The notes beneath the pieces were generated by a model. It was not told the DNA's origin. It ran no database searches and saw only the letters and a list, made by a program, of their open reading frames with translations. Source: JBBTRP01 sp038065125 (GTDB taxonomy: Bacteria; Patescibacteriota; Patescibacteriia; JACQRZ01). From it: a stretch of DNA of 12,357 nucleotides. Below, one piece after another: positions 1-5,729 of this stretch (position 1 is the first letter of the stretch; every line of letters begins with the position of its first letter). Location: positions 1-12,357 of the forward strand of contig JBBTRP010000005.1 in the NCBI GenBank assembly GCA_038065125.1, given 5' to 3'. Made by a program: the position numbers and the translations under genes.

Positions 1-314
1 TCGTCGAGTTCGGAGAGTTTTTCGTCTTCTCGCTCGATGGCGAAGCGGAGTTCGGGCACGAACTTCATCTCGAGGCGACCGTTGAGCTCATGCTGCAAGA
101 ATGGCAATCGCTTCCGGAGGGTTGCAAGGCAGCCTTTTTCGTGCGTTTTTGGGATGACGCTGATGGTGATGCGCGCTTTTTTGAGGTCGGCGTCCGTCTT
201 GGCGCGCATGACCGTCACGATGATGTTGGGAGGGAATTCGACTTCGCGGGCTAAGAGCAGTCCGACCTGCTGACGGATCAGCTCATTCACGCGATCCATG
301 CGATCACTAGCCAT
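1..314 (-). CDS. rbfA: Ribosome-binding factor A, C-terminal end cut by window edge
   Basis: RbfA is a small KH-fold protein that binds the 30S subunit and helps mature the 5' end of 16S rRNA. The frame opens with ATG at 314-312 and reads MASDRMDRVNELIRQQVGLL, followed by the family pattern of a beta strand (NIIVTVMRAKTDADLKKARI), another strand (ITISV), and the helix and strand ending FVPELRFAIERED. About 104 residues are visible; the family is usually 110-130, so only a short tail is lost. It starts five nucleotides after the infB stop codon in the same direction, so the two are almost certainly cotranscribed and perhaps translationally coupled, as in the common infB-rbfA arrangement. No Shine-Dalgarno sequence is visible before the start. 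The identification rests on sequence pattern and gene order together. Confidence 0.9.
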   Translation of the reverse strand, partial: MASDRMDRVNELIRQQVGLLLAREVEFPPNIIVTVMRAKTDADLKKARITISVIPKTHEKGCLATLRKRLPFLQHELNGRLEMKFVPELRFAIEREDEKLSELD

Positions 315-319
315 AGAGA

Positions 320-2326
320 TTAGCTTTGTGGTGTGTCTTCAAGTGTTTGTTTTACCTTCTCGATCGTAAACGCTTCCAAGATGTCGCCCTCCTGCACCGT
401 GCCTTTACCTTCGTAGCACAGGCCACACTCCTGGCCGGACTGCGCGCGGGGGATCTCCTGTTTTCCGGATTGAACAGTCGTTATCTTTCCTTCACCCATT
501 TTGGTCCCGGCGCGAAGAATAGTAGTACGTACACCTTTCTCGATCACGCCGCCGGTCACGGCACCGCCGAGAATCACCTTGCCGCTCTCGGTGCGGAAAA
601 TTTTGAGCACCTTTACTGATCCGAGCACCACGCGGTTGAGGCTGGGCGCGAGGAGCTCCTCGATGCGCGCCTTAACGTCATCAACCAGTTCGTAAATGAC
701 TTTGTATAACTTAATTTCTACCCCTTTTTCGCTGGCGATTGACTCCGCACTGGGAGAGGTCGCCACATGAAAGCCCGCGATAAAGCTTTTTGTCGCTTCG
801 GCTTTCAGGACGTCAGCTGACGTGATGGTTCCCAAGTCTTTCGTCACGATGGAGAGCTTGATCTCGGGGTGCTCGATTTTGAGAAGTGTGTTGGCGACCG
901 CTTCAAGCGACCCGAGCGTGTCGGTTTTGAGAATGATGTTGAGCGAGGAGGCGGTCTTTTTTTCGTCCGTGTAGACGGGCGAAACGACGACGGCTTGGCT
1001 CGAGGTGAATTTTACCTCTTTTTCAATATCTTTCGGGAGGTCGGCAAAGCCACGGATCAGATACCCGACTACGGGTGCGTATTTGAAGCCGATGACGCGC
1101 ACCGGAGCTCCCGGCTCGGCTTCAGTCACCAGGTGCAAAGCAGAGTCGCGCATGGCGCGCACTTTGCCGGCATAGCCATTTTCAATGACGAGAAAGTCGT
1201 TGTGCCGCAGCGTTCCGTTTTGTACGAGAACGGTCGCCACCGGTCCTTCGTTTTTGTCGATGTGAGATTCGATCACGGTTGCCGCGGTCGCCCCGGCGGG
1301 ATTTGCGACGATTTTTTCCTTCTCCATGTCCGCAATGAGGAGTACGACCTCTAACAGGTCGTCCAGACCATCACCTTTTTTTGCAGAGATCGGCACGCAG
1401 ACGGTCTTTCCGCCCCACTCCTCGGGAATGAGTCCGTGATCGGAGAGTTCGCGTTTTGCGCGGTCGGGGTCGGCGTCCGCTTTATCCATCTTGTTGATTG
1501 CGACGATTACGGGAATCGCGGCCGCCTGGATGATCTTGATCGCTTCAATCGTCTGGGGTTTTACCCCGTCGTCTGCGGCCACCACGAGAATGGCGATGTC
1601 TGCGGCCCGCGCGCCTCGCGAGCGCATGGTGGTGAACGCCTCATGGCCCGGAGTGTCGATAAACGTGATTTTTTTTACCTCGCCGGTTTTCTTCATTTTC
1701 TGAATCAACTGGTATGCGCCGATATGCTGGGTGATTCCGCCGGACTCCCCGGCAACGACGCGAGTCTTTCGTAGGGTATCCAGAAGCGTTGTTTTGCCGT
1801 GATCGACATGGCCCATGACCACGACAATCGGCGGGCGAGTGACGAGTGCGGCAGAATCCTCCGTACCTAAGAGCTCCTGCAGGGGGTCTGCGGCAGAGCT
1901 GAATACGCCGGCCTCGACGTCCGTCACTTCTTTTTTCGGAATGAATCCTAAGTCTTCAGCAATGATTGCCGCGGTGTCGTAGTCAATTTTTTCGTTCAGC
2001 GCCGCAAGAATCCCGTTATTCATGAGGGTCGTGATCAGTCGCGTCACGGGAATGTTAAGAAGGACGGCAAAATCGCGAACCGTGGTGACCGCGGGGATCA
2101 TGACGGTCACTTTTTCTTTGGGGCCTGCGGCCTCAACCGCGGACTCATCATTTTTCGCTTTTGCGAGCGACGCATGATACGCCCCCCAGTTTTTGAGAAC
2201 TTTAAGCGCGACAGCATTGTCGATTTTAATCGCCCGCCGCCCAACATCAATCCCCATCTGCACGAGGCCCTCATGTATCTGGTTGTTGGTAATCTTAAGT
2301 TTTCGCGCCAGTTCGGAGATGTTCAT
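320..2326 (-). CDS. infB: Translation initiation factor IF-2
   Basis: IF-2 is the GTPase that brings formyl-methionyl initiator tRNA to the 30S subunit and promotes 50S joining. All five GTPase motifs are visible in the 668 residues: G1 GHVDHGKT at 172-179, G2 GGIT at 196-199, G3 DTPGH at 224-228, G4 NKMD at 278-281 and G5 SAK at 314-316. Two small IF2_N-type helical modules lie upstream (residues 1-48 and about 75-127). Beta-barrel domain II, domain III (around 445-550) and the C-terminal tRNA-binding barrel (570-655) follow. The long charged linker that makes many bacterial IF-2 proteins 850-1000 residues is missing, so this is a compact form. The ATG at 2326-2324 has no clear Shine-Dalgarno sequence. 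The gene lies just after the rplT terminator and leads into rbfA. No nusA is present in the usual upstream place. Confidence 0.97.
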   Translation of the reverse strand: MNISELARKLKITNNQIHEGLVQMGIDVGRRAIKIDNAVALKVLKNWGAYHASLAKAKNDESAVEAAGPKEKVTVMIPAVTTVRDFAVLLNIPVTRLITTLMNNGILAALNEKIDYDTAAIIAEDLGFIPKKEVTDVEAGVFSSAADPLQELLGTEDSAALVTRPPIVVVMGHVDHGKTTLLDTLRKTRVVAGESGGITQHIGAYQLIQKMKKTGEVKKITFIDTPGHEAFTTMRSRGARAADIAILVVAADDGVKPQTIEAIKIIQAAAIPVIVAINKMDKADADPDRAKRELSDHGLIPEEWGGKTVCVPISAKKGDGLDDLLEVVLLIADMEKEKIVANPAGATAATVIESHIDKNEGPVATVLVQNGTLRHNDFLVIENGYAGKVRAMRDSALHLVTEAEPGAPVRVIGFKYAPVVGYLIRGFADLPKDIEKEVKFTSSQAVVVSPVYTDEKKTASSLNIILKTDTLGSLEAVANTLLKIEHPEIKLSIVTKDLGTITSADVLKAEATKSFIAGFHVATSPSAESIASEKGVEIKLYKVIYELVDDVKARIEELLAPSLNRVVLGSVKVLKIFRTESGKVILGGAVTGGVIEKGVRTTILRAGTKMGEGKITTVQSGKQEIPRAQSGQECGLCYEGKGTVQEGDILEAFTIEKVKQTLEDTPQS

Positions 2327-2348
2327 TCGCGTTTACAATATGAATGCG

Positions 2349-2377
2349 ACTCTACCACACACCAGGCAAAGAAGCAA
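2349..2377 (-). promoter_or_regulatory. Candidate sigma-70-type promoter for infB-rbfA
   Basis: On the minus strand TTGCTT (2377-2372) is followed after 17 nt by TAGAGT (2354-2349). The start codon of infB lies 22 nt further on. The -35 hexamer is identical to that of the much stronger promoter before the sigma factor gene (5644-5672), which lends support. The -10 matches TATAAT at only four of six positions. Its position directly after an intrinsic terminator makes a new promoter likely here, but the exact boxes are uncertain. Confidence 0.35.
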
Positions 2378-2383
2378 CCGATC

Positions 2384-2406
2384 AAAAACCCCCTGTTCGG
2401 GGGTTT
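2384..2406 (-). terminator. Intrinsic terminator after rplT
   Basis: Read on the minus strand, AAACCCCC and GGGGGTTT pair around a GAACA loop and run into a five-T tract (2388-2384). The hairpin begins about ten bases after the rplT stop codon. It is the expected end of the smpB-ssrA-infC-rpmI-rplT transcript and separates it from infB-rbfA. Confidence 0.85.
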
Positions 2407-2415
2407 GGATGCTCG

Positions 2416-2772
2416 CTATGCGGTTGTGACGCCGGCTTTTTTGAGGACTTCGTCAAAGACGGCCGGGTGGGATTGTGCGAGGGAGGAGAGGATTTTACGG
2501 TCGATCTCGATGTTGGCTTTCTTGAGAAGACCCATGACCTTGCTGTAGCTTACCCCCCGCTCCTTGCAGGCTGCTGAAATTTGGATCTGCCAAAGGGCGC
2601 GTCTCGTGCGTTTCTTTACGCGGCGGTCGCGATAGGCGTAGGCGCCGGCTTTGAGCATCGCGGGTCGCGCGAGCTTGATCTTATTCTTTCGACCCCACTT
2701 GTAGCCTTTGACGGCTTTCAGGAGGGTTCGCTTCTTTTTTTTATGGATTGTTCCGCGCTTGACTCGAGGCAT
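2416..2772 (-). CDS. rplT: 50S ribosomal protein L20
   Basis: L20 binds 23S rRNA early in 50S assembly and in several bacteria also represses its own operon. The 118 residues match the usual family length. The basic N-terminal extension is present (MPRVKRGTIHKKKKRTLLKA, then the KGYKWGRKNK motif and the AYRDRRVKKRTRR stretch). The globular C-terminal domain contains ISAACKERGVSYSKVMGLLK and ends in the helix HPAVFDEVLKKAG. It starts nine nucleotides after the rpmI stop codon, in the conserved infC-rpmI-rplT order. The sequence directly before the ATG is TCTCCCCCT, a C-run rather than a Shine-Dalgarno sequence. An intrinsic terminator follows the gene. Confidence 0.97.
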   Translation of the reverse strand: MPRVKRGTIHKKKKRTLLKAVKGYKWGRKNKIKLARPAMLKAGAYAYRDRRVKKRTRRALWQIQISAACKERGVSYSKVMGLLKKANIEIDRKILSSLAQSHPAVFDEVLKKAGVTTA

Positions 2773-2781
2773 AGGGGGAGA

Positions 2782-2979
2782 TTAGAGGGTATTTGTGAGA
2801 ATTTTTACGGTTTTGTGGAATGATTTGGAAAGTTCTTTGTCGCGGCGTTTTTTGCGAGTGATTTTGCCGGGGTTGCGCGCATTAAAGTGATCCTGTCCAG
2901 CGTGGCGCATGAGGATTTTTTTCGATTTTGTAATTTTGAACCTCTTTGAGACGGTTTTGTGCGTTTTGAGTTTTCCCAT
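2782..2979 (-). CDS. rpmI: 50S ribosomal protein L35
   Basis: L35 is a small basic protein of the large ribosomal subunit. The 65 residues match the family length and begin MGKLKTHKTVSKRFKITKSK, close to the conserved MPKMKTHKGAAKRFKKTGSGK start. The usual RRxAxxxH region appears here as LMRHAGQDHFNARN, and a basic segment (KITRKKRRDKELSK) follows. The gene sits between infC and rplT as in most bacteria. There are 40 nt between the infC stop and this start, and they contain a well-paired hairpin. The eight bases before the ATG (AAAAGCT region) show no Shine-Dalgarno sequence. Confidence 0.96.
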   Translation of the reverse strand: MGKLKTHKTVSKRFKITKSKKILMRHAGQDHFNARNPGKITRKKRRDKELSKSFHKTVKILTNTL

Positions 2980-2993
2980 AGCTTTTATTTTGG

Positions 2994-3014
2994 CACCTAG
3001 CTAGAAGCTAAGTG
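2994..3014 (-). promoter_or_regulatory. Hairpin in the infC-rpmI spacer
   Basis: On the minus strand CACTTAGC and GCTAGGTG form an eight-base-pair stem with one G-T wobble around the loop TTCTA. The 3' arm contains AGGTG, the only Shine-Dalgarno-like element before rpmI, 14 nt from its ATG, which is long spacing. No T-tract follows, so it is not a terminator. It could hide the rpmI ribosome binding site or serve as an operon autoregulatory site. Both roles are inference from position. Confidence 0.4.
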
Positions 3015-3019
3015 CTGTC

Positions 3020-3577
3020 TTATTTCTTCAATCCGATGATGGTGTTGAGTCGTCCGCCCTGAGCAGTCACCGGACTATCGACGGCGATCGTTCCTGCTAT
3101 CCTGCTTTTCAGGCCCTCGATGAACTGTTGAATAATGATGCGGGCAAGGTCTCCGCGTTGGCGTTCGCGTCCGCGAAGGACCATCTCGATTCTAACCTTG
3201 TCATTATGCTCAAGGAATCGTTGCGCCTGCGAGAGACGCATATCCAAGTCGTGCTCGCCGATCCGCAAGGACAAGCGCACGCCCTTGACCTCGACCTTCT
3301 TTTGTTTTGCTTTTTGTTTGCGGAGCTCTTTTTCCTGCGTGTATTTGAGCTTCCCGTGGTCCATGATCTTGCAGACCGGGGGATTGGCCTTTGGTTCGAT
3401 CTCGACAAGGTCGAGCTCTTTGTCCGTAGCACGTTGGAGCGCCTCCTCGATCTTTACAACTCCAATGTGCTCATTGCCCTCGTCGAGCAAGCGGACCTCA
3501 GACGCAGTAATGGCTTTGTTCGTGCGGTAAATCCGAGTAGGAGCTTGGGTTACCGCCCGACGATAGTTTTTTCTCAT
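3020..3577 (-). CDS. infC: Translation initiation factor IF-3
   Basis: IF-3 keeps the 30S subunit free of 50S and checks the initiator tRNA-start codon match. The 185 residues contain the N-terminal domain (about 16-83, with RTNKAITASEVRLLDEG and LDLVEIEPKANPPVCKIMD), the lysine-rich helical linker (KELRKQKAKQKK) and the C-terminal domain (about 95-180, with the GEHDLDMRLSQAQRFLEHND and VRIEMVLRGRERQ stretches). The length is typical. The chosen ATG at 3577-3575 is ordinary; many bacteria use AUU here for autoregulation, and this gene does not. It begins 26 nt after the tmRNA 3' end with no terminator between, so it probably lies on the same transcript as smpB-ssrA. No Shine-Dalgarno sequence is seen. 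Confidence 0.96.
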   Translation of the reverse strand: MRKNYRRAVTQAPTRIYRTNKAITASEVRLLDEGNEHIGVVKIEEALQRATDKELDLVEIEPKANPPVCKIMDHGKLKYTQEKELRKQKAKQKKVEVKGVRLSLRIGEHDLDMRLSQAQRFLEHNDKVRIEMVLRGRERQRGDLARIIIQQFIEGLKSRIAGTIAVDSPVTAQGGRLNTIIGLKK

Positions 3578-3603
3578 TATTTATCTAAAAGCTAAAAGCT
3601 CCC

Positions 3604-4001
3604 TGGTGGAGATGGCGGGAGTTGAACCCGCGTGTAGGAAGCAAAAGGACAGTTCTTCTCCGCGTGCAGCCGATCAGAAGATTGTGTCGGAGTGTTATGC
3701 TCTGATTGGCGCGGCACAGCACTCCCGAGCGGACAGAATTTTGAGAAGGTACAAGTCCGCGGTACCGTCTCGATCCCGAAAGTATAACACCTAATCCACT
3801 GCCGTCAGGAGCGGCGAGCGGCAGATGGCGGCTGCCTTGTTAGGCTACCGCAACGGCCTGAGGAGCGAAAAGGCTCTTCAAGTCGTTTGCCAATGTGTTG
3901 GCAATTGAAGTTTTTGTGCAGAGGGTTTTAACGAGATGACTGCACATTCTCGACGCGCTGAATCGTTCTCTTGATTCTCCCTATCAAAGCCCAGCATCCC
4001 C
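3604..4001 (-). ncRNA. ssrA: tmRNA (transfer-messenger RNA), about 398 nt, one-piece
   Basis: tmRNA rescues stalled ribosomes together with SmpB by adding a degradation tag. The 5' end GGGGATG (4001-3995) pairs with CATCTCC (3614-3608) to form the acceptor stem, including the G3-U pair that marks alanine charging. Discriminator A and an encoded CCA follow (3607-3604). The T arm is GCGGG-TTCAACT-CCCGC (3631-3615). Helix H2 forms between TAGGGAG/CAAGAG near the 5' end and CTTTTG/CTTCCTA before the T arm. Pseudoknot PK1 pairs CGAGA with TCTCG (3952-3948/3936-3932) and TGTGCAG with CTGCACA (3946-3940/3921-3915). Two further H-type pseudoknots are visible: GGTAC/GTACC with GCGGAC/GTCCGC (3766-3729), and GGAGTG/CACTCC with ATCAGA/TCTGAT (3725-3673). 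The 5' end lies one nucleotide after the smpB stop, so the RNA must be processed from a longer transcript or start inside smpB. Confidence 0.96.
3840..3890 (-). other. tmRNA tag-peptide reading frame
   Basis: The internal frame from GCA (3890-3888) to the TAA stop (3842-3840) encodes ANDLKSLFAPQAVAVA. It starts with the same A-N-D as the Escherichia coli tag ANDENYALAA and ends in a small hydrophobic AVAVA instead of ALAA. An in-frame GCC four codons upstream (3902-3900) would give a 20-residue tag starting ANTL, and it lies at more usual spacing from PK1 (12 nt rather than 24). The frame and stop are firm; the exact resume codon is not. Confidence 0.75.
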
Positions 4002-4002
4002 A

Positions 4003-4446
4003 TTATTGCTTCAAGTGTTGCCGTATTTCGCGCTCTACGTCGCGTTTTTTGAGGAGTTCTCGCTTTTCAAATTGCTTCTTTCCTCGTCCGAGGCCAAGTT
4101 CGAGCTTGATGAGGCTCCTGACAGTATAGATCTTTAAAGGCACGAGTGTCAAGCCTTTGGTGTGGAGTTTTCCCGTGAGACGGGAGAGCTCTTTCTTTGT
4201 GAGGAGGAGTCGCCGTGAACGTGTGGGGTCGTACGAGGGCAGGGGACCGGCAGACGGATACGGGGAGATCGAGGCGTTTAAAAGAGACATTCCTTTGTCA
4301 GACAGTGTCGCGTAGGACGCCTTGAGAGAGACCGCTCCCGCCCGGACCGACTTGACCTCTTGGCCGGATAGCACGATACCCGCCTCAAATCGCTCGAGGA
4401 TCTCGTAGTCATGCAGCGCGTGCTTGTTGGTCACAATAACCGGCAT
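4003..4446 (-). CDS. smpB: SsrA-binding protein SmpB
   Basis: SmpB binds the tRNA-like domain of tmRNA and carries it into stalled ribosomes. The 147 residues show the family core: TNKHALHDYEILERFEAGIVLSG near the N-terminus, EVKSVRAGAVSLKASYA, a YDPTRSRRLLLTKKEL segment, and the LVPLKIYTVRSLIKLELGLGRGKK strand region. The basic C-terminal tail (FEKRELLKKRDVEREIRQHLK) enters the decoding centre in known structures. The start MPVIVTNK lacks the usual lysine-rich N-terminal extension, so the protein begins almost at the barrel. The stop codon is one nucleotide from the 5' end of the tmRNA gene, linking both trans-translation partners. The gene starts 22 nt from the GGGTATA repeat array, so its promoter must lie in or near that repeat. 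No classical promoter could be recognised. Confidence 0.97.
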   Translation of the reverse strand: MPVIVTNKHALHDYEILERFEAGIVLSGQEVKSVRAGAVSLKASYATLSDKGMSLLNASISPYPSAGPLPSYDPTRSRRLLLTKKELSRLTGKLHTKGLTLVPLKIYTVRSLIKLELGLGRGKKQFEKRELLKKRDVEREIRQHLKQ

Positions 4447-4468
4447 ATGGTAAACTTTAAATTCAGAA

Positions 4469-4518
4469 GGGTATAGGGTATAGGGTATAGGGTATAGGGT
4501 ATAGGGTATAGGGTATAG
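4469..4518 (+). repeat. Tandem heptamer array, seven GGGTATA units
   Basis: Seven perfect copies of GGGTATA run from 4469 to 4517, followed by one more G. The array gives the plus strand seven G-triplets separated by four-base TATA loops, a sequence able to form G-quadruplexes. It lies between the divergent smpB and AI-2E-type genes, where both promoters should be. The last unit contains TATAGT (4514-4519), a fair -10 match for the downstream gene, but no -35 element fits. Confidence 0.95.
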
Positions 4519-4536
4519 TTCTTTTTTACCACTATT

Positions 4537-4568
4537 CCCCTAGACCCTAACCCCTAGACCCTAGACCC
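4537..4568 (-). repeat. Opposed heptamer array, GGGTCTA/GGGGTTA units
   Basis: Read on the minus strand from 4568, the units are GGGTCTA, GGGTCTA, GGGGTTA and GGGTCTA, then GGGG, in exact seven-base register. This array faces the GGGTATA array across an 18-base spacer holding a T-run. The two could pair as a long hairpin with about one mismatch per heptamer, or each could form a quadruplex on its own strand. It ends eight bases before the next start codon. Confidence 0.9.
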
Positions 4569-4576
4569 GACCCCCC

Positions 4577-5635
4577 ATGTCCCGCCAAGAAGTGCCTGTC
4601 CGCTCATCCACAATCACCATCTCAACGCTTTCATTCGTGAAGGCGCTGATTATCGTTGCGACCGTGGGATTTCTTTTTCTGATCCGGGACGTACTTGCAG
4701 TCTTGTTTGTCGCGCTGATCTTTGCGTCCGCCTTGAGCCCGTGGGTTGGAACGCTCGAGCGTCGCGGCGTTCCCCGTCCGCTGGGTATTCTCATGATCTA
4801 CCTCTCGATCGTCTCGCTGTTTGCACTCACGATCACCCTTCTGATTCCGCCCATCGCGAGCGAGTACACCCAGATCGCGGCGCGATTCCCCGAATATTCC
4901 GACAAAGTGATTGCGGGCATCAACGCGTACTACCCCGATCTCAACGTCATCGAGCAGTTTAAAATTTTTGCCAAGTCCATCCAGTCCGTTCTTTTGCAAA
5001 CCGCCGGGGACGTCGTGGGAAAAGTATTTGACTTCATCAAGGGGTTCTTCGCCTTTTTCCTGATTTTCGTGGTGACATTCTACATGATTATTGAAGAAAA
5101 CGTCATCAGAAAGGCGATTCACTCCGTCACCCCGCAGCGCGTTCAGCCCTATATCGACGAACTCATCTCAAAAATCCAGACTAAAATCGGGTTATGGCTG
5201 CGCGCACAGATCACGCTCTCCTTTATTATCTTCTCCCTCTCGCTCATCGGGCTTACTATCTTAGGGGTTGATTATGCGCTCCTTCTCGCGTTGGTTGCGG
5301 GGCTCACCGAATTCTTGCCCGTCATCGGCCCGATCATGGGCGGGATCCCCGCGGTGTTTATCGCGTTTAACCAATCGCCCTGGCTCGCGCTCTGGGTGCT
5401 CTGCCTTTACGTCCTGATCCAGCGCATGGAGAACGACTTCCTGGTTCCGCGCGTTATGCAAAAAGCCGTTGGCATCAATCCGGTCGTGAGTATTATCGCG
5501 ATTTTGATCGGTGGGAAAATCGCAGGTCTTCTAGGAGTACTTCTGGCAATTCCGGTGGCAACGGTCATCAGCACGATTATTTTTGACTTTCTCGAACACG
5601 AGGAGGAGCGAGCGCCCCATCATGGGGATGCGTGA
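4577..5635 (+). CDS. AI-2E/PerM family multi-pass membrane transporter
   Basis: This is a 352-residue polytopic inner-membrane protein of the AI-2E transporter family (UPF0118; TqsA, YdiK and PerM are members). Substrates in this large family range from autoinducer-2 to ions, so the substrate here is unknown. Hydrophobic segments fall near residues 20-53 (two passes), 69-93, 155-172, 211-232, 234-268 (two) and 305-335. A long soluble loop (95-150) lies between the third and fourth segments. Family motifs in the C-terminal half include LTEFLPVIGPIMGGIPAV (243-260), a VPRVMQKAVGINPVVS stretch and a GGKIAGLLGVLLAIPVATV end. The ATG at 4577 follows a run of six Cs and has no Shine-Dalgarno sequence. 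The gene diverges from smpB across the heptamer repeats. A promoter for the next gene follows its TGA stop. Confidence 0.92.
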   Translation: MSRQEVPVRSSTITISTLSFVKALIIVATVGFLFLIRDVLAVLFVALIFASALSPWVGTLERRGVPRPLGILMIYLSIVSLFALTITLLIPPIASEYTQIAARFPEYSDKVIAGINAYYPDLNVIEQFKIFAKSIQSVLLQTAGDVVGKVFDFIKGFFAFFLIFVVTFYMIIEENVIRKAIHSVTPQRVQPYIDELISKIQTKIGLWLRAQITLSFIIFSLSLIGLTILGVDYALLLALVAGLTEFLPVIGPIMGGIPAVFIAFNQSPWLALWVLCLYVLIQRMENDFLVPRVMQKAVGINPVVSIIAILIGGKIAGLLGVLLAIPVATVISTIIFDFLEHEEERAPHHGDA

Positions 5636-5643
5636 GGTACCCC

Positions 5644-5672
5644 TTGCTTTTTTCGCGAAATTGTGCTATAAT
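5644..5672 (+). promoter_or_regulatory. Strong extended -10 promoter before the sigma factor gene
   Basis: TTGCTT (5644-5649), a 17-base spacer and a perfect TATAAT (5667-5672) are present. TG one base upstream of the -10 (TGCTATAAT) makes it an extended -10. Transcription should start near 5679. It is the best housekeeping promoter in the window and drives toward the ECF sigma gene. Confidence 0.85.
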
Positions 5673-5689
5673 TGATTAATCCTTGAGAG

Positions 5690-5709
5690 CCTTATTTATA
5701 AGGTTTTTT
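5690..5709 (+). terminator. Terminator-like hairpin between promoter and sigma gene
   Basis: CCTTA and TAAGG pair around TTTA (5690-5703), or six pairs with a two-base loop, and six Ts follow (5704-5709), then GTTT. The stem is AT-rich and therefore weak. It lies only about 10-15 bases after the predicted transcription start, so it may act as an early attenuator. It may instead be the terminator of the upstream transporter gene with the promoter nested ahead of it. Confidence 0.55.
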
Positions 5710-5729
5710 GTTTATATAGTGAATATTTG

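Noticed and set aside
869..1354. 161-residue open frame on the plus strand inside infB
   Set aside because: It is antisense to the conserved IF-2 GTPase and barrel domains and shows no protein family pattern. It is a shadow of the GC-rich codon use.
3578..3603. Terminator or separate promoter between tmRNA and infC
   Set aside because: The only stem possible is three base pairs (AGC/GCT) without a T-run after it. The AT-rich TAGATAAAT lacks a -35 partner outside the tmRNA.
3604..3680. A tRNA-like 3' end with encoded CCA, as for an ordinary tRNA gene
   Set aside because: No anticodon arm or matching 5' acceptor strand lies within about 75 bases. The acceptor partner is 390 bases away and PK1 plus a tag frame lie between, so it is tmRNA.
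4469..4568. CRISPR-like repeat array
   Set aside because: The units are seven bases long with no spacers, so this is a simple tandem repeat.
5727..5729. TTG start one codon before the sigma factor ATG
   Set aside because: An ATG directly follows, and nothing in the upstream sequence favours the rare TTG.
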